From the NCBI GenBank assembly GCA_023334545.1, contig JAADVB010000255.1, positions 1 to 25,089 of the forward strand: a DNA stretch of 25,089 nucleotides, given 5' to 3'. Source of the DNA: Salisapilia sapeloensis (Eukaryota; Oomycota; Peronosporomycetes; Peronosporales; Salisapiliaceae). Below are positions 9,261 through 19,835 of this stretch, piece after piece. Below the pieces are notes generated by a model. That model made no database searches, was not told the DNA's origin, and saw nothing but the letters and a program-made list of their open reading frames with translations. Position numbers and translations under genes: made by a program. Numbering within the stretch: position 1 is the first letter of the stretch; every line of letters begins with the position of its first letter.

Positions 9261-11063
9261 ATGCTTGCACCCAAGTCGTTCTTGTTGCAGCGAGTGAAAG
9301 CAGACAAGGACCTGGCAAAGGATGGTGGAGGTCCTCCACGGTCTGGTTTTAGCTGGATGCTTGCTCTGAGAGAGGAAGCTGTGCCTATGAGCTTTGGTGT
9401 TATTGGAATGACTGCAGCTTCAGGGATGAATCTTGCTTTTCCGAAAATAATTGGAAAAGCTATTGACGTGGCGAGCGGTAGTCCACCACCATATGAGCTT
9501 ACTCGCAAGGGCTTTGTTACTGCCGTGCTTGTGATCTTTGCTGCAGGTTCGTTCGGATCCTTCCTACGGACGTACTCGTTAGGCATGGCCGCCGAGCGTA
9601 TCGCTGCGAAACTACGTCGACGTCTGTATAAAGCTGTCTTGAGTCAAGAGATCCCGTTTTTCCATGAACGCAAGGTTGGTGAGCTTGTCTCGAGACTCAG
9701 CAACGACTGTACCGTGACAGCCAACATGATCGTCGACGTCCTGGCCAACGGCTACCGCTCTCTCAATTCTGCCATCGGAGCATCTTGCATGCTCCTTACG
9801 ATTTCTCCAAAACTCACGCTCGTATCACTCTCCATCGTACCTTTAGTAGGTGCTGGTGCGATGATCTTTAGTAAATTCTCCAGCTCCTTGGCACAAAAGC
9901 AGCAGAACGCCATTGCAGACATGTCTGCCATCTCCGAAGAGCGTCTACAGAACATTTATACCGTCAAACTCTTTGCTGCTGAAGCATCTGAGCTATCAAC
10001 CTTTGACGATGCGAATGTCTCGATCCTCTCTCGTGCATCCCTAGCGAAACAAGCAAAAGGTGTATTCATGGGCGGACTCGCCTTTTCCGTTAACTGTTCT
10101 CTCTTCTCCGTCCTCTACTTTGGTGGATCTCTCATCGCATCCAACGAACTGACTGTCGGTTCGCTCACGTCCTTTGCTCTCTACTCTGGTTTCATGGGTC
10201 TCGGATTCTCGTCTCTCGCCTCATGCTTTGGAGAAGTGAGACGAGCGAAAGAAAGCTCCAAAGCTCTCTTCGATCTCATTGAGAGTATGCCAGAAGATAG
10301 AGAAGAAGGGAAGGTCCTTCCGACTGTCCAAGGACATCTATGCTTCGATCATGTCCAGTTCTCGTACCCGACACGAAAGGAGATCACTGTCCTGTCGGAT
10401 GTGAACTTTGAGGTTGGACAAGGAGAAGTCGTCGCGATCGTCGGGACGAGTGGAGCTGGTAAGTCTACCATCGCTTCCTTACTCTCCAAGCTCTTGATCC
10501 CGACAAAAGGTCGCATCCTCCTCGATGGCGTCGACACGAAGGAACTAGACACGATGTGGCTACGTAAACAGATTGGAGTAGTAAACCAGGAGCCATCGCT
10601 CTTTGCTACGTCTGTGCAAGAGAACATCATGTACGGAGCTTCTACGAAAGACATGCAGAAGATGCTATCAGCAGCACAACTTGCCTATGCCGATGACTTT
10701 ATCCGCGCCATGCCCAAGCAGTATGAAACGTTTGTAGGTGAAAAAGGATTCGAACTATCCGGTGGACAAAAGCAACGGATTGCCATTGCGAGAGCCTTGT
10801 ACAGGGACAGCCGCGTGCTTTTGTTTGATGAAGCCACGAGCTCTTTGGATACACAGAGTGAAGAAGCGATTCGTAAAGCCTTATTCTCTGCGTCGAAAGA
10901 CCGGACGGTGTTCATCATTGCGCATCGACTGTCGACAATCCGACAGGCTGATCGAGTCATGGTCTTAGATGATGGTGTCATTGCTGAATCTGGAACCTTT
11001 GACGAGTTGAATCAAGAAGGAACGAAGTTTCATGCACTTGTCCATCGCCATGGACAGTTCTAA
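9261..11063 (+). CDS. ABCB-type half ABC transporter (ABCB8/ABCB10/TAP-like)
   Basis: A 600-residue half transporter with one transmembrane domain followed by one nucleotide-binding domain; it should work as a dimer. The transmembrane domain (about residues 37-330) has six hydrophobic spans. The ATPase domain (about 357-595) shows Walker A GTSGAGKST with K401, the Q-loop in VVNQEPSLF, the signature LSGGQ at 499-503, Walker B VLLFDEATSSLD with D523 and E524, and the H-loop in IIAHRLST. All catalytic residues are intact. The short N-terminus with KSFLLQRVKADKD could be a weak mitochondrial targeting sequence, and similarity of layout to ABCB10/ABCB8 suggests an inner mitochondrial membrane exporter, but a lysosomal or ER TAP-like location cannot be excluded. 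The gene is intronless. Confidence 0.88.
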   Translation: MLAPKSFLLQRVKADKDLAKDGGGPPRSGFSWMLALREEAVPMSFGVIGMTAASGMNLAFPKIIGKAIDVASGSPPPYELTRKGFVTAVLVIFAAGSFGSFLRTYSLGMAAERIAAKLRRRLYKAVLSQEIPFFHERKVGELVSRLSNDCTVTANMIVDVLANGYRSLNSAIGASCMLLTISPKLTLVSLSIVPLVGAGAMIFSKFSSSLAQKQQNAIADMSAISEERLQNIYTVKLFAAEASELSTFDDANVSILSRASLAKQAKGVFMGGLAFSVNCSLFSVLYFGGSLIASNELTVGSLTSFALYSGFMGLGFSSLASCFGEVRRAKESSKALFDLIESMPEDREEGKVLPTVQGHLCFDHVQFSYPTRKEITVLSDVNFEVGQGEVVAIVGTSGAGKSTIASLLSKLLIPTKGRILLDGVDTKELDTMWLRKQIGVVNQEPSLFATSVQENIMYGASTKDMQKMLSAAQLAYADDFIRAMPKQYETFVGEKGFELSGGQKQRIAIARALYRDSRVLLFDEATSSLDTQSEEAIRKALFSASKDRTVFIIAHRLSTIRQADRVMVLDDGVIAESGTFDELNQEGTKFHALVHRHGQF

Positions 11064-11222
11064 GAAAGAAAGAGATTGGTTTGTTCGTTTCGAGTTAGTC
11101 TTGCGTCGGTTGGGTGTAGCTCTGGAGTTTCCCAGAGCACGTCGAGCATTGACCGATGATCAATTCGAGATGGTCAGCATATCCATTCATCTGGGCGACG
11201 TTATCCTTCCGATGCAAGTTAG

Positions 11223-12596
11223 CTATATGTTTATGGGAAGATGAGAAGATTGTACTTCGAGTAGTTGGAGACGAGATTTGAGCTTGTCGACTGGTTCCTT
11301 GGACTCGGACTTTGTTTCTTTCGATTTGTTATTCGCACGAAGCGTTTCACGTAGATTCGACACTTCTCGTTCCTTGGCTTCGATCGTTTGTGTCAACGAT
11401 AGCTTCTGCGCGACAATGTCATTGTAGTCTGCATATAGGTCATTATGCTTGTCTATCGATGCGTTAGGAGTATGGAGATGATAATACATCACAACAAGTA
11501 AACCTTGAATCTCTTTCATGCTCGTCTGAGTCTTCTGGAGCTGATGACGAAGTTCGTTCACTGCTTGACGACTTTCCTCTCGATTCGCTTCGCAAGCTGA
11601 ACACTCCTTGGAAGGATTCTTAGCCTCTACTTCTTGTGACGTCTGGACACCAGCATCCTTTTTAGAGAAGACACTGGAAGTCTGGACAAGCTCTGCGCTA
11701 GGTACTGACTACAAGTCCACCGCATAAGTTGTGGTACGGTTGCTACTGATGCAACGAATGTATACATTGTCGGTATTATCTTCTTCTTGGACCGTACCCT
11801 GCTGTAGTCGTTGACGCTTATTCGACGGTGGCTGAGCAGTAGAGTCCAGTTGATCTATAGACACATGACCTTTAGATAGTGCAAGGAAAGAGGAATGGAA
11901 GACGATACTCAAGGCATTGAACAGCTTTTCTGGTACAGACAATGCGTTCGCGTCGGCTTCTGGAGTATCTGCTCTGCATACGAACTTTGGCTCAAACGAT
12001 CTAAAGAGTATAGAACGAAAGTTGTCAGTCTAAGTACTGCTGAGCAACAGATTCATGAGAATACGTGGCATATTTCTTCTTTGCACGCAGACTTTGATCT
12101 TCCAAATCTTCCAGTCGCTGTAGTAATTCCTTTTTAGTCTGCTTTGATATCGCTAAGTCTTCTTCTAGCATTGCAATGCGTTTCTCCTTATATTCGTTGG
12201 CCTCTTGGAGACTGCCGTTCGTCGTACAGAGCTCTGTATGACGGATATTCGCTGCTTTTTGCTGCTCCCGCACTATTCCAACACATGTAGAATCCATTTT
12301 AGCAATTTATCTTTCTACTTGTGCTTTCCTATTGCCTCATTGTTCACGTACACTGGGCCAACTCCATTTTCAAAGAGCTTACTCGTTCCCCTGCACTTTC
12401 TTTTCCTCCTTTACGCTCATGCAATTGCTTCTTCAGACCCTGAACGGACTGCAAAAGCCCTTGCAGCACAGACAAACTCTCATCTGCCTCCTTTTCAGCT
12501 CCTTGCATCGTCCTCTCCTGCCGCGTCTTCAATTCGGTCGACGGAATGTTGGTCCAACTTCAAGAGAATAATCAGAACTGAGTACAAGTCCTCCAT
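11223..12596 (-). CDS. Spliced coiled-coil protein of unknown function
   Basis: No family recognised. Four segments join in frame on the minus strand: an exon ending at 12352, then 12272-12065, 12000-11766 and 11708-11223. Introns are 12273-12351 (79 nt, GTACGT...TAG), 12001-12064 (64 nt, GTATTC...TTTAG with a CTGAC branch-like site) and 11709-11765 (57 nt, GTATAC...GTAG, 3n long but holding an in-frame TAG). The ATG at 12297 lies inside the first of these introns and is not the start. The best start is ATG at 12596, but the join from it to the coiled-coil frame is unresolved (candidate introns of 28 or 61 nt). The product, about 350-360 residues, has two long heptad-rich regions flanking a Ser/Pro/Gln linker with a basic KRQR stretch and a CxxC. 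A structural role (centrosome, kinetochore or tethering) is possible but unproven. Confidence 0.6.
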
Positions 12597-12655
12597 TTCA
12601 CCATGCAAAAGCTTGTAAATATTTCATACTTGAAAATGTATAGAACTCGACTAGC

Positions 12656-13522
12656 TTAGTGATGGATAAAGTTTCGGTAGAGAACGAAGGCAATGGCAGT
12701 GAGGAGGATCAGGATGACGGTGTAGAGGACGATGGTATTGGTGATGATGCGCCGAGTCATGCGCTGGAGGATCCGGCGAGCTTCACTTGTGGTTTCTCTT
12801 GTCTCTCGGACTTTGTCATGGGATCGCAAGAGACTCTCTCGCTGCTCGGACAACGTATCCAGGACACTGATCCCAATCTCCTCCGTCTCAGATACCAGTC
12901 GCTGAGAGTCCTCCAGCTTCTTGGACGATGCCATCAGCCGATCCGTTCCGTCCATAATGCGTTCATAGTGAGATCCCTAATAGTTTCTTAGATCGAGCTT
13001 ATATAAATGGGAAGAAGGAGCGAGTACTGTCTTGGGCTTCCGAAGATTCTTGGTATTGGCCTCCGTTGCCATGAGCTGAGCTCGCTCCAGGTCCTGCGTG
13101 AGCCCTTGCAGCTCTGTTCGGTACATGTTGATCTATATGTTGGGATAAGATAATGCCAGACAAATCCAGAAGCATACTGATTAAAACCTTTGATTGCATC
13201 TCCTTCCGAGCCTTGGGTGCCTTTCCTCGCAACTCGATGTTCATCCGCTTTAACTGGTTTATACAATACTAAGCAAATGTAGTCAAGCATGGTATATAAA
13301 TACACGTACGATTCGCTGAGCCTCCACTACATGGGCATGCGCATACTGTGCTGCTTGGGTCGTGGATCCTCCTACTCGATTGTCAATGTCAAAATAGATC
13401 CAGCTCGAGTATCCCTATATACCTGTATTCTCCACGATCTCATTGACCTTTTGGTTAATCTGTATCTTATTATCGACAAACTCTTCCTCGAGGGACTGGA
13501 ACGCGTCCGCCTGCGACGCCAT
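12656..13522 (-). CDS. VTI1: Vti1-type Qb-SNARE (5 exons)
   Basis: Membrane-anchored SNARE of 222 residues acting in Golgi, endosome and vacuole fusion. Exons on the minus strand: 13522-13423, 13371-13310, 13268-13188, 13132-13028 and 12976-12656; introns of 51, 41, 55 and 51 nt, all GT-AG, and every phase checks. The N-terminal half, with a conserved pattern KxNxYRxELxxLxxDLxRA, corresponds to the Vti1 Habc region. The SNARE motif runs from about residue 125 to 190, with the zero-layer Gln in LSEQRESLL (Q161). A C-terminal transmembrane anchor occupies about 197-217, followed by a short lumenal tail. Length matches Vti1 proteins (about 215-230). The third intron has a weak GTTTTA donor, chosen because it preserves the family's YRxEL pattern. 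The start lies 231 bp from the divergent NDUFV1 ATG. Confidence 0.87.
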
Positions 13523-13753
13523 GCTGCTCAGCGTCTTCCTATTTTGTCTTGAGCGCCACCTAATCTCGCAACGCATTCAACCTTCTTTATGTATATTACT
13601 TCAACACCCTCATCTCGCATCGGATAGCGTCAAATAGGACCGTTTCGTACTTGATCGAAGTAATCCACCGTACTTAATCGGAAGCATAATTTGCGGCTCC
13701 AGAGGCCTCGGTCATTTTCCAGTGGTGCAGTAGGAGCGCAGACCGCCGGCAAG

Positions 13754-15443
13754 ATGAAGTCCTCGATGGCGCGTGCGACGCGCGCGATGGGCCAAGGTAT
13801 GTTAGTAGTCTATTCTCCCGTCTTATCTATATCGATTGTCTAGTGTTTTCCGTATGCTAACATGTTTTCCGCATCATTTTTGTTGCCTTGCAGTGCGCAA
13901 TTTCCGCACAACAGCACCTCTTGCCAATGCTGTAAGTATATTCTTGATTTTGTATATCTAGTACATATACATGAATGTACATGATATACTTAAATGAATG
14001 AAATTTGTTAACTTTATTATGCACGTTAAACAGGCGGAAGAACCAGCCATGACGCGTGTGTATGGTGGACTCAAGGATGAAGACCGTATTTTTACCAATG
14101 TGTACGGTGAAGACACCTGGCGTATCGATGGTGCCCTTCGTCGTGGAGACTGGCACCGAACCAAGGACCTCTTGTGCATGGGTCCGGACTGGATCGTTCA
14201 GGAGGTCAAGGACTCTGGTCTTCGTGGACGTGGTGGTGCCGGTTTCCCGTCCGGTCTCAAGTGGTCGTTCATGCCCAAGCAGACAGACGGCCGTCCCTCG
14301 TTCCTCGTCGTCAATGCCGATGAAAGTGAACCTGGAACGTGCAAAGACCGAGAAATTATGCGAAAGGACCCGCACAAGCTCATTGAAGGATGTTTGGTTG
14401 CTGGATACGCCATGCGTGCGCGTGCTGCATACATTTACATTCGTGGTGAGTTCTTCAACGAAGCTCTCATCCTGCAGGAAGCCATCCACCAGGCCTACGA
14501 GAAGGGATTCCTTGGTGCCAATGCCTGCGGAAGCGGATACGACTTCGATGTCTACCTCCACCGTGGTGCCGGAGCTTATATTTGCGGTGAAGAGACTGGA
14601 CTACTTGAGAGTTTGGAAGGCCGCCAGGGTAAGCCGCGTCTTAAACCGCCATTCCCGGCCAACACGGGATTGTACGGTTGCCCGACGACGGTCACAAACG
14701 TTGAGACGGTGGCTGTCTCTCCTACAATCCTCCGCCGTGGTGCTTCGTGGTTTAACAGCCTCGGAAGGAAGAACAACCACGGCACCAAGTTGTTCTGCAT
14801 CTCTGGCCACGTCAACAACCCTTGCACAGTGGAAGAGGAGATGAGTATCCCTCTGCGCGACTTAATTGAGAAGCACTGTGGGGGTGTCCGTGGTGGATGG
14901 GAGAACCTTCAAGCGTGTATCCCTGGTGGTTCGTCTGTCCCTGTCTTGGACGAAGAATTGTGCCAGGATATCATGATGGACTTTGACGACTTGAAGATGA
15001 AGGGAGGCTCTGGTCTCGGCACGGCTGCCGTTACCATCTTCGACAAGAGCGTCGACATGGTCGGTGCCATCCGTCGTGTCTCTCACTTTTACACGCACGA
15101 AAGTTGCGGTCAGTGCACACCTTGCCGTGAAGGTACGGGCTGGATGGAGAACATCCTCAACCGTATGGAGACGGGCGAGGCGGACATGGAGGAGATTCCG
15201 ATGTTGGAAGAGATTTCTCGCCAGATCGAAGGTCACACGATCTGTGCGCTTGGTGACGCCGCGGCGTGGCCGGTGCAGGGTCTCATCCGTAAGTTCAAAC
15301 ACAAGCTGGAAGAGCGTATTGAGGACCCGTCGTCGTTCAACAAGGCGGACTACTTCCAGAAGAGCTGGACCGGTGCTCCGTTCCAGAACCAGGAATGGGT
15401 GGACAAGTGGTCGGATGGCTCGGCCTACAAGGCTAAGGCTTAA
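13754..15443 (+). CDS. NDUFV1: NADH:ubiquinone oxidoreductase 51 kDa flavoprotein subunit (3 exons)
   Basis: Mitochondrial complex I subunit that binds NADH and FMN and carries the N3 iron-sulfur cluster, the electron entry point of the respiratory chain. Exons 13754-13796, 13894-13931 and 14034-15443, with introns of 97 nt (GTATGT...GCAG) and 102 nt (GTAAGT...ACAG), give 496 residues. The ATG at 13998 in the open frame lies within intron 2. Exons 1-2 encode a typical presequence ([18 protein letters not shown]). The FMN-binding loop GRGGAGFP starts at about residue 92; the 4Fe-4S ligands are C385, C388 and C391 in SCGQCTPC plus C431 in HTICALGD. Length and motifs are complete, so it should be functional. 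It converges with the phosphatase gene, 56 bp between stops. Confidence 0.96.
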
Positions 15444-15499
15444 CGAGGTGCTTTTAAAAAGAGGAAAAATCAAAGTTCGTTTGAGCAAAAATGCATAGA

Positions 15500-16297
<798 letters not shown>

Positions 16298-16466
16298 TCA
16301 TCATACCTTCCACTCGATTGGTGATTATGATAAATTACAATATATGATTGGTAGAAAATAAAATGGACACAACTCGTGACAATAAAACAGCATGAGCCGA
16401 AAGTTGAGTGAAGAGAACCGGGTAAGCACCGATATTTCATCATACACGTTATACAAGGCACTACAA

Positions 16467-17266
16467 ATGGTGCATATTAGTTCTAAGGTGAGTTTCGTGT
16501 CCAATGATGTAGGATATTTACTACCGTCGAGCCAAAGAGGTCAGATTTCGAGCTCGATCTGCTTTTAAACTGCTCTAGTTGGACAAATAGTTTGGTCTAC
16601 TTGTCAATGTAAAAAGAGTAATCGGTCTGTGTGCTGCCCAGGTAGCTGGGGCTAGGTGGTCAGACTTACACTTACAGCCTAGTAGAATTAGCAGTTTAGA
16701 AGTCACAGAACGAAAGCAAGCCAAGTGCTCGAGTCACCTCTGTCGATCTACAGGAAATGGCACCCGCCCCTGTTATATTCATGCTTTAAGGCGACATCAC
16801 GTCGAAGAAAACAGTAGATACCATCAGTTTGTACTTTTAAGGTCAAAAGACTTAAATTGTCGTGAGTGACGGCGCATCTGATGTCATTGGCATGCACGAC
16901 ATTAACGAACATGCGCAAGCCGAACAACTCATCTCTACTCTCAATATCACCGTTTTCGTTCTAGAGGAATGTGGCTTGTTTATGAAAAAGTCTTTTGTTG
17001 CGATCAGTATGACTTGCTCGCACCTCAGCTGAGTGTTTTCTTGTAATAGGTTCTCATGTGCAAAACCACAGAGCAATCGCATTACCAGTAGTAAAGCCTT
17101 TTTCGTGTGCGAGAATTTCAAAAAGCCTGCTGGGTATCAGCCGGTGATAACATTCTAGTTTTTAGAGGATTATGGCATGTCCGAAGAAACTAGCGTTGAT
17201 AAGGTGTTGGTCCCATACGTCGCATGTGGAGACTTGTCTGGATATGGCAATGTAAAGACTATTTAA
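16467..17266 (+). pseudogene. Decayed TRM7/FTSJ1-type tRNA 2'-O-methyltransferase
   Basis: A full-length relic of the FtsJ-like methyltransferase that methylates the 2'-O position in tRNA anticodon loops. Segments collinear with the family appear in order: DIYYRRAK and RARSAFKLL (16513-16575), a SAM-binding motif I remnant LCAA/PGSW broken by a frameshift near 16638, VDLQEMAP (16742 on), GDIT, IVVSDGASDVIGMHD (16856 on), QYDLLAPQLSVF in a shifted frame (17005-17040), CAKPQSNR (17057 on), FFVC, and VPYVACGDLSGY (17213 on). Stops include TAG 16576 and 16588, TAG 16653, TAA 16787, 16838 and 16853, TAA-TAG 17044-17049 and TAG 17156. At least four frame changes are needed. ATG at 16467 followed by GTGAGT...TAG (16488-16512, 25 nt) may be a shrunken first intron. 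No functional product is expected; an intact copy probably lies elsewhere. Confidence 0.85.
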
Positions 17267-17839
17267 TAAAAACACATTTGTCTTGTAAAACCCCTGTGGT
17301 TTATTATATGATGCTTACTTTGGAGTATTTCGAGGACAAGACAGTACTTTCAGAGGTTTTTTATGCTTTTGACTAGCTTGAGAGAGAGCAAACGATGCTA
17401 ATTTTGCTGCTAATTCGCCATACGCAACGTGAATTCAAAATGACTTTATAATCTTGTTAATATCCATACTAATTATCCAGAGTAGTCTCATCATTATAAG
17501 CATGCCATAATTAGCAGAGGTTCAGCTCTATGCTCAAGCCGAGCACGACGTCGCGCGTAGCTAGCTGACTAAGCTGAAATTCTATGCTGCTCAATACACA
17601 ACATGTTTCATCTAATTTAAATCTTGACAGCATTTAATATGACAAAAAATCTTCAATGCTAGCCCAAAAATTTCCTACCAAAGTTGACTATCGCACTCAC
17701 GCACATGCTATTTCGCAGGAGCAAACAAATTGACTTTTTAGCAATCAAAACACTTTAATGGGAATAATCGTGTCGAAAGTGGTCAATGTCAATCCCTACA
17801 AAGTCAGTCATATCATGAAATTAGAATTAGCTTAACGCT
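17267..17839. other. AT-rich intergenic region
   Basis: About 570 bp between the methyltransferase relic and the stop of the multispan membrane protein gene. Short open stretches exist, for example one around 17300-17375, but none carries recognisable domain sequence. I see no RNA gene or repeat. Confidence 0.4.
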
Positions 17840-19654
17840 TTATACCACGTGTATTCCATATAATGTGGACTTACCGAAATGTACGAGTGTGAACTGTAAG
17901 ATAAAGTTGACATTCAGAAACACTCTTCCTTGAATCTGCGCTGTCTGGGTTTCTAAAACGAATGCTAGCAAGTGCACAGATGAGAAACCAAATCGCGCTT
18001 TTAGAGCCCAATGGAGTAGAAGGAAGGATGCAAGCTCCATCATAGCGTAGGCCAAGAAAGATATGGCATCCACATGTATTCCATCTGAAGCCAATGACTG
18101 AGAATGCGGGTAATAAGCACGATTAGGAAGCAAAACAAGTATGCTTAGATACAATAGGTAAAGCATTGGTACAACACACTCCGTAAGCTCGACCATGACT
18201 TCGTATTCAGCATGAAATAGCAATTGGCTCGCTTGCTGAACAATAAGGACCTGATCTTGTAGCTTCAAGCAAGATAATTTATCGCTCCTTGTCACAACAT
18301 TGTCATTCTTAGTCTTCGCAGTGCATATATCCATTGTCGATGGGGCTATAACATTCTGGGCAATGCCACTGGCTGTACGAACGTGATGACTTGCCACATT
18401 TACTTTTGTAGAATTCGACGCTTTTGGTTTGATATTCCTTACAGAATGCGATAGCCCAAGCAAAACGCCGCTTCCAGATGAAGAAAAGGAATACCGGCTC
18501 GTTGATACTAAACGAAACGATTTAGATTGGAGCTGCTGTGTAGCCTTTGGATTACGACAAATATCAAGCACAATTGATAGTAAAGTTGGTCGTGTGTTCT
18601 GGAATTTGTCATCCTTAATCAGGTCATACAATTGTTTCGATGCCATCTGCATCTCAATTACAGTTAAAATCGATTGAATTGCATCCATGGCAACGACAAT
18701 GATTATACTCCATGTAGAATGTGAAGTTTGGAGGCAAACAGAGACGAAAAGGGCATTGAACACTTCACAGCCAAAGACTGTAGCCACTGGAATAGACGAC
18801 TCTGTATTGGAACCCTGAAGTGTCCATGTGAAAGCGTTTTTTACAAGTAGTTTCACAACCGGGATGAATAGTACAGCAATGAGCTGACCGGTGGGACTAA
18901 TGAATTGATACACTATACTGAAGGTAGTGTACGTTAATAGAAGAATGCTGTTGGCAAGCAGTCCAATCTGCTGCCGCTTGTATTCTTGCCTGTACTCCGC
19001 ACTTCTCACTGTCTGACATCCCATAACGACAAAGGTTGCGAGAGTCGAAAAGAGGAAAAACACTGGGGCACTAAGGACGATCCCATAAGGAATAGGAAAT
19101 GTCCATAAGTAAGCTACCAACATATAGACCCCGACGTAGCCACTTGCACACATTGCAGATATGAGTGCAGCGCGACGGCAATTCATCGATAAGCGCGGAA
19201 TGGTAGGTGCAATTTGATATAAAATACCAAAATTTGCTGTAAAGGTGACACTCCAAGCACGCAACCAGAAAACTTCTTGTTGGTCCCAAGGCTTTGTGGG
19301 TGGCTGTAGCGACACAAGATCAAGCAGTATGGAGAACAGCACAGCAGGTAACAGTATACCGAGACAAACTGCAATAGCTCGAAGGTAGGATGTTTGATCA
19401 CAATAGTCTTGGAAAGCTTTTATACGGTCCACTGAGTAGTTCCCTCGATTATATATCTGGACTCGCGCATAAAGCTCGAAAAGCTTCGATACCGCTCTAG
19501 AAAAACATGAAGGACGGTCAGCTCCAGATGTGCTGAACGTTGCCACGTCCGCACCTCTTATTTCAGCAGGATGTACACTTGACGGCATGATAAGTACCTT
19601 AACTATCAAGCTGAGCAAGTAAAAACTCCTACATGCCCTAAAATACTTTTTCAT
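17840..19654 (-). CDS. Multispan membrane protein, function unknown
   Basis: A 604-residue intronless integral membrane protein. I do not recognise a family with a known activity; its layout resembles the large, repeated multi-TM hypothetical families common in oomycete genomes. About five hydrophobic spans between residues 90 and 260, three more at about 265-345, a long hydrophilic Ser/Thr/Lys-rich loop (about 355-475), and further hydrophobic spans near the C-terminus. A hydrophilic segment of about 65 residues precedes the first main span. The first ATG gives MKKYFRACRSFYLLSLIVKVLI, which could be a signal anchor; a second ATG at codon 23 is an alternative start. It is divergent from the EamA transporter gene, with 181 bp between ATGs. 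No cleavage or catalytic motif was seen. Confidence 0.65.
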   Translation of the reverse strand: MKKYFRACRSFYLLSLIVKVLIMPSSVHPAEIRGADVATFSTSGADRPSCFSRAVSKLFELYARVQIYNRGNYSVDRIKAFQDYCDQTSYLRAIAVCLGILLPAVLFSILLDLVSLQPPTKPWDQQEVFWLRAWSVTFTANFGILYQIAPTIPRLSMNCRRAALISAMCASGYVGVYMLVAYLWTFPIPYGIVLSAPVFFLFSTLATFVVMGCQTVRSAEYRQEYKRQQIGLLANSILLLTYTTFSIVYQFISPTGQLIAVLFIPVVKLLVKNAFTWTLQGSNTESSIPVATVFGCEVFNALFVSVCLQTSHSTWSIIIVVAMDAIQSILTVIEMQMASKQLYDLIKDDKFQNTRPTLLSIVLDICRNPKATQQLQSKSFRLVSTSRYSFSSSGSGVLLGLSHSVRNIKPKASNSTKVNVASHHVRTASGIAQNVIAPSTMDICTAKTKNDNVVTRSDKLSCLKLQDQVLIVQQASQLLFHAEYEVMVELTECVVPMLYLLYLSILVLLPNRAYYPHSQSLASDGIHVDAISFLAYAMMELASFLLLHWALKARFGFSSVHLLAFVLETQTAQIQGRVFLNVNFILQFTLVHFGKSTLYGIHVV

Positions 19655-19835
19655 TAGCTATATTAAACTATACTATAGCTAGATAGCACAAACTTCAAGT
19701 AAAATTCCACCAATCCGACTGTTTTAAATATGCTCACATCCTTTTTGATTGGCTATCGAAACCCAGACCAAGTCGCAAGTCAACAACATGACGAAGTATT
19801 CAAACCGATCGCACTTCGGTACATGACGGACGGCG

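Noticed and set aside
12273-12297. ATG at 12297 as the start of the coiled-coil gene
   Set aside because: The region is better explained as the end of a 79-nt intron; splicing connects the coiled coil to an upstream coding segment.
13998-14033. ATG at 13998 as the NDUFV1 start
   Set aside because: It lies in intron 2. Splicing two upstream exons gives a proper mitochondrial presequence and intact frame.
13857-14561. 234-codon frame on the minus strand
   Set aside because: It is antisense to NDUFV1 exons and an intron; the plus strand encodes a clear conserved protein.
16576-16855. TAG/TAA at Gln positions could mean a ciliate-like genetic code
   Set aside because: The same stretch also uses CAG/CAA for Gln, needs several frameshifts, and every neighbouring gene uses the standard code with TAA/TAG as stops. 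Decay is the simpler reading.
16852-17121. 89-codon frame on the minus strand
   Set aside because: It is antisense to the conserved blocks of the TRM7/FTSJ1 relic and has no family features of its own.
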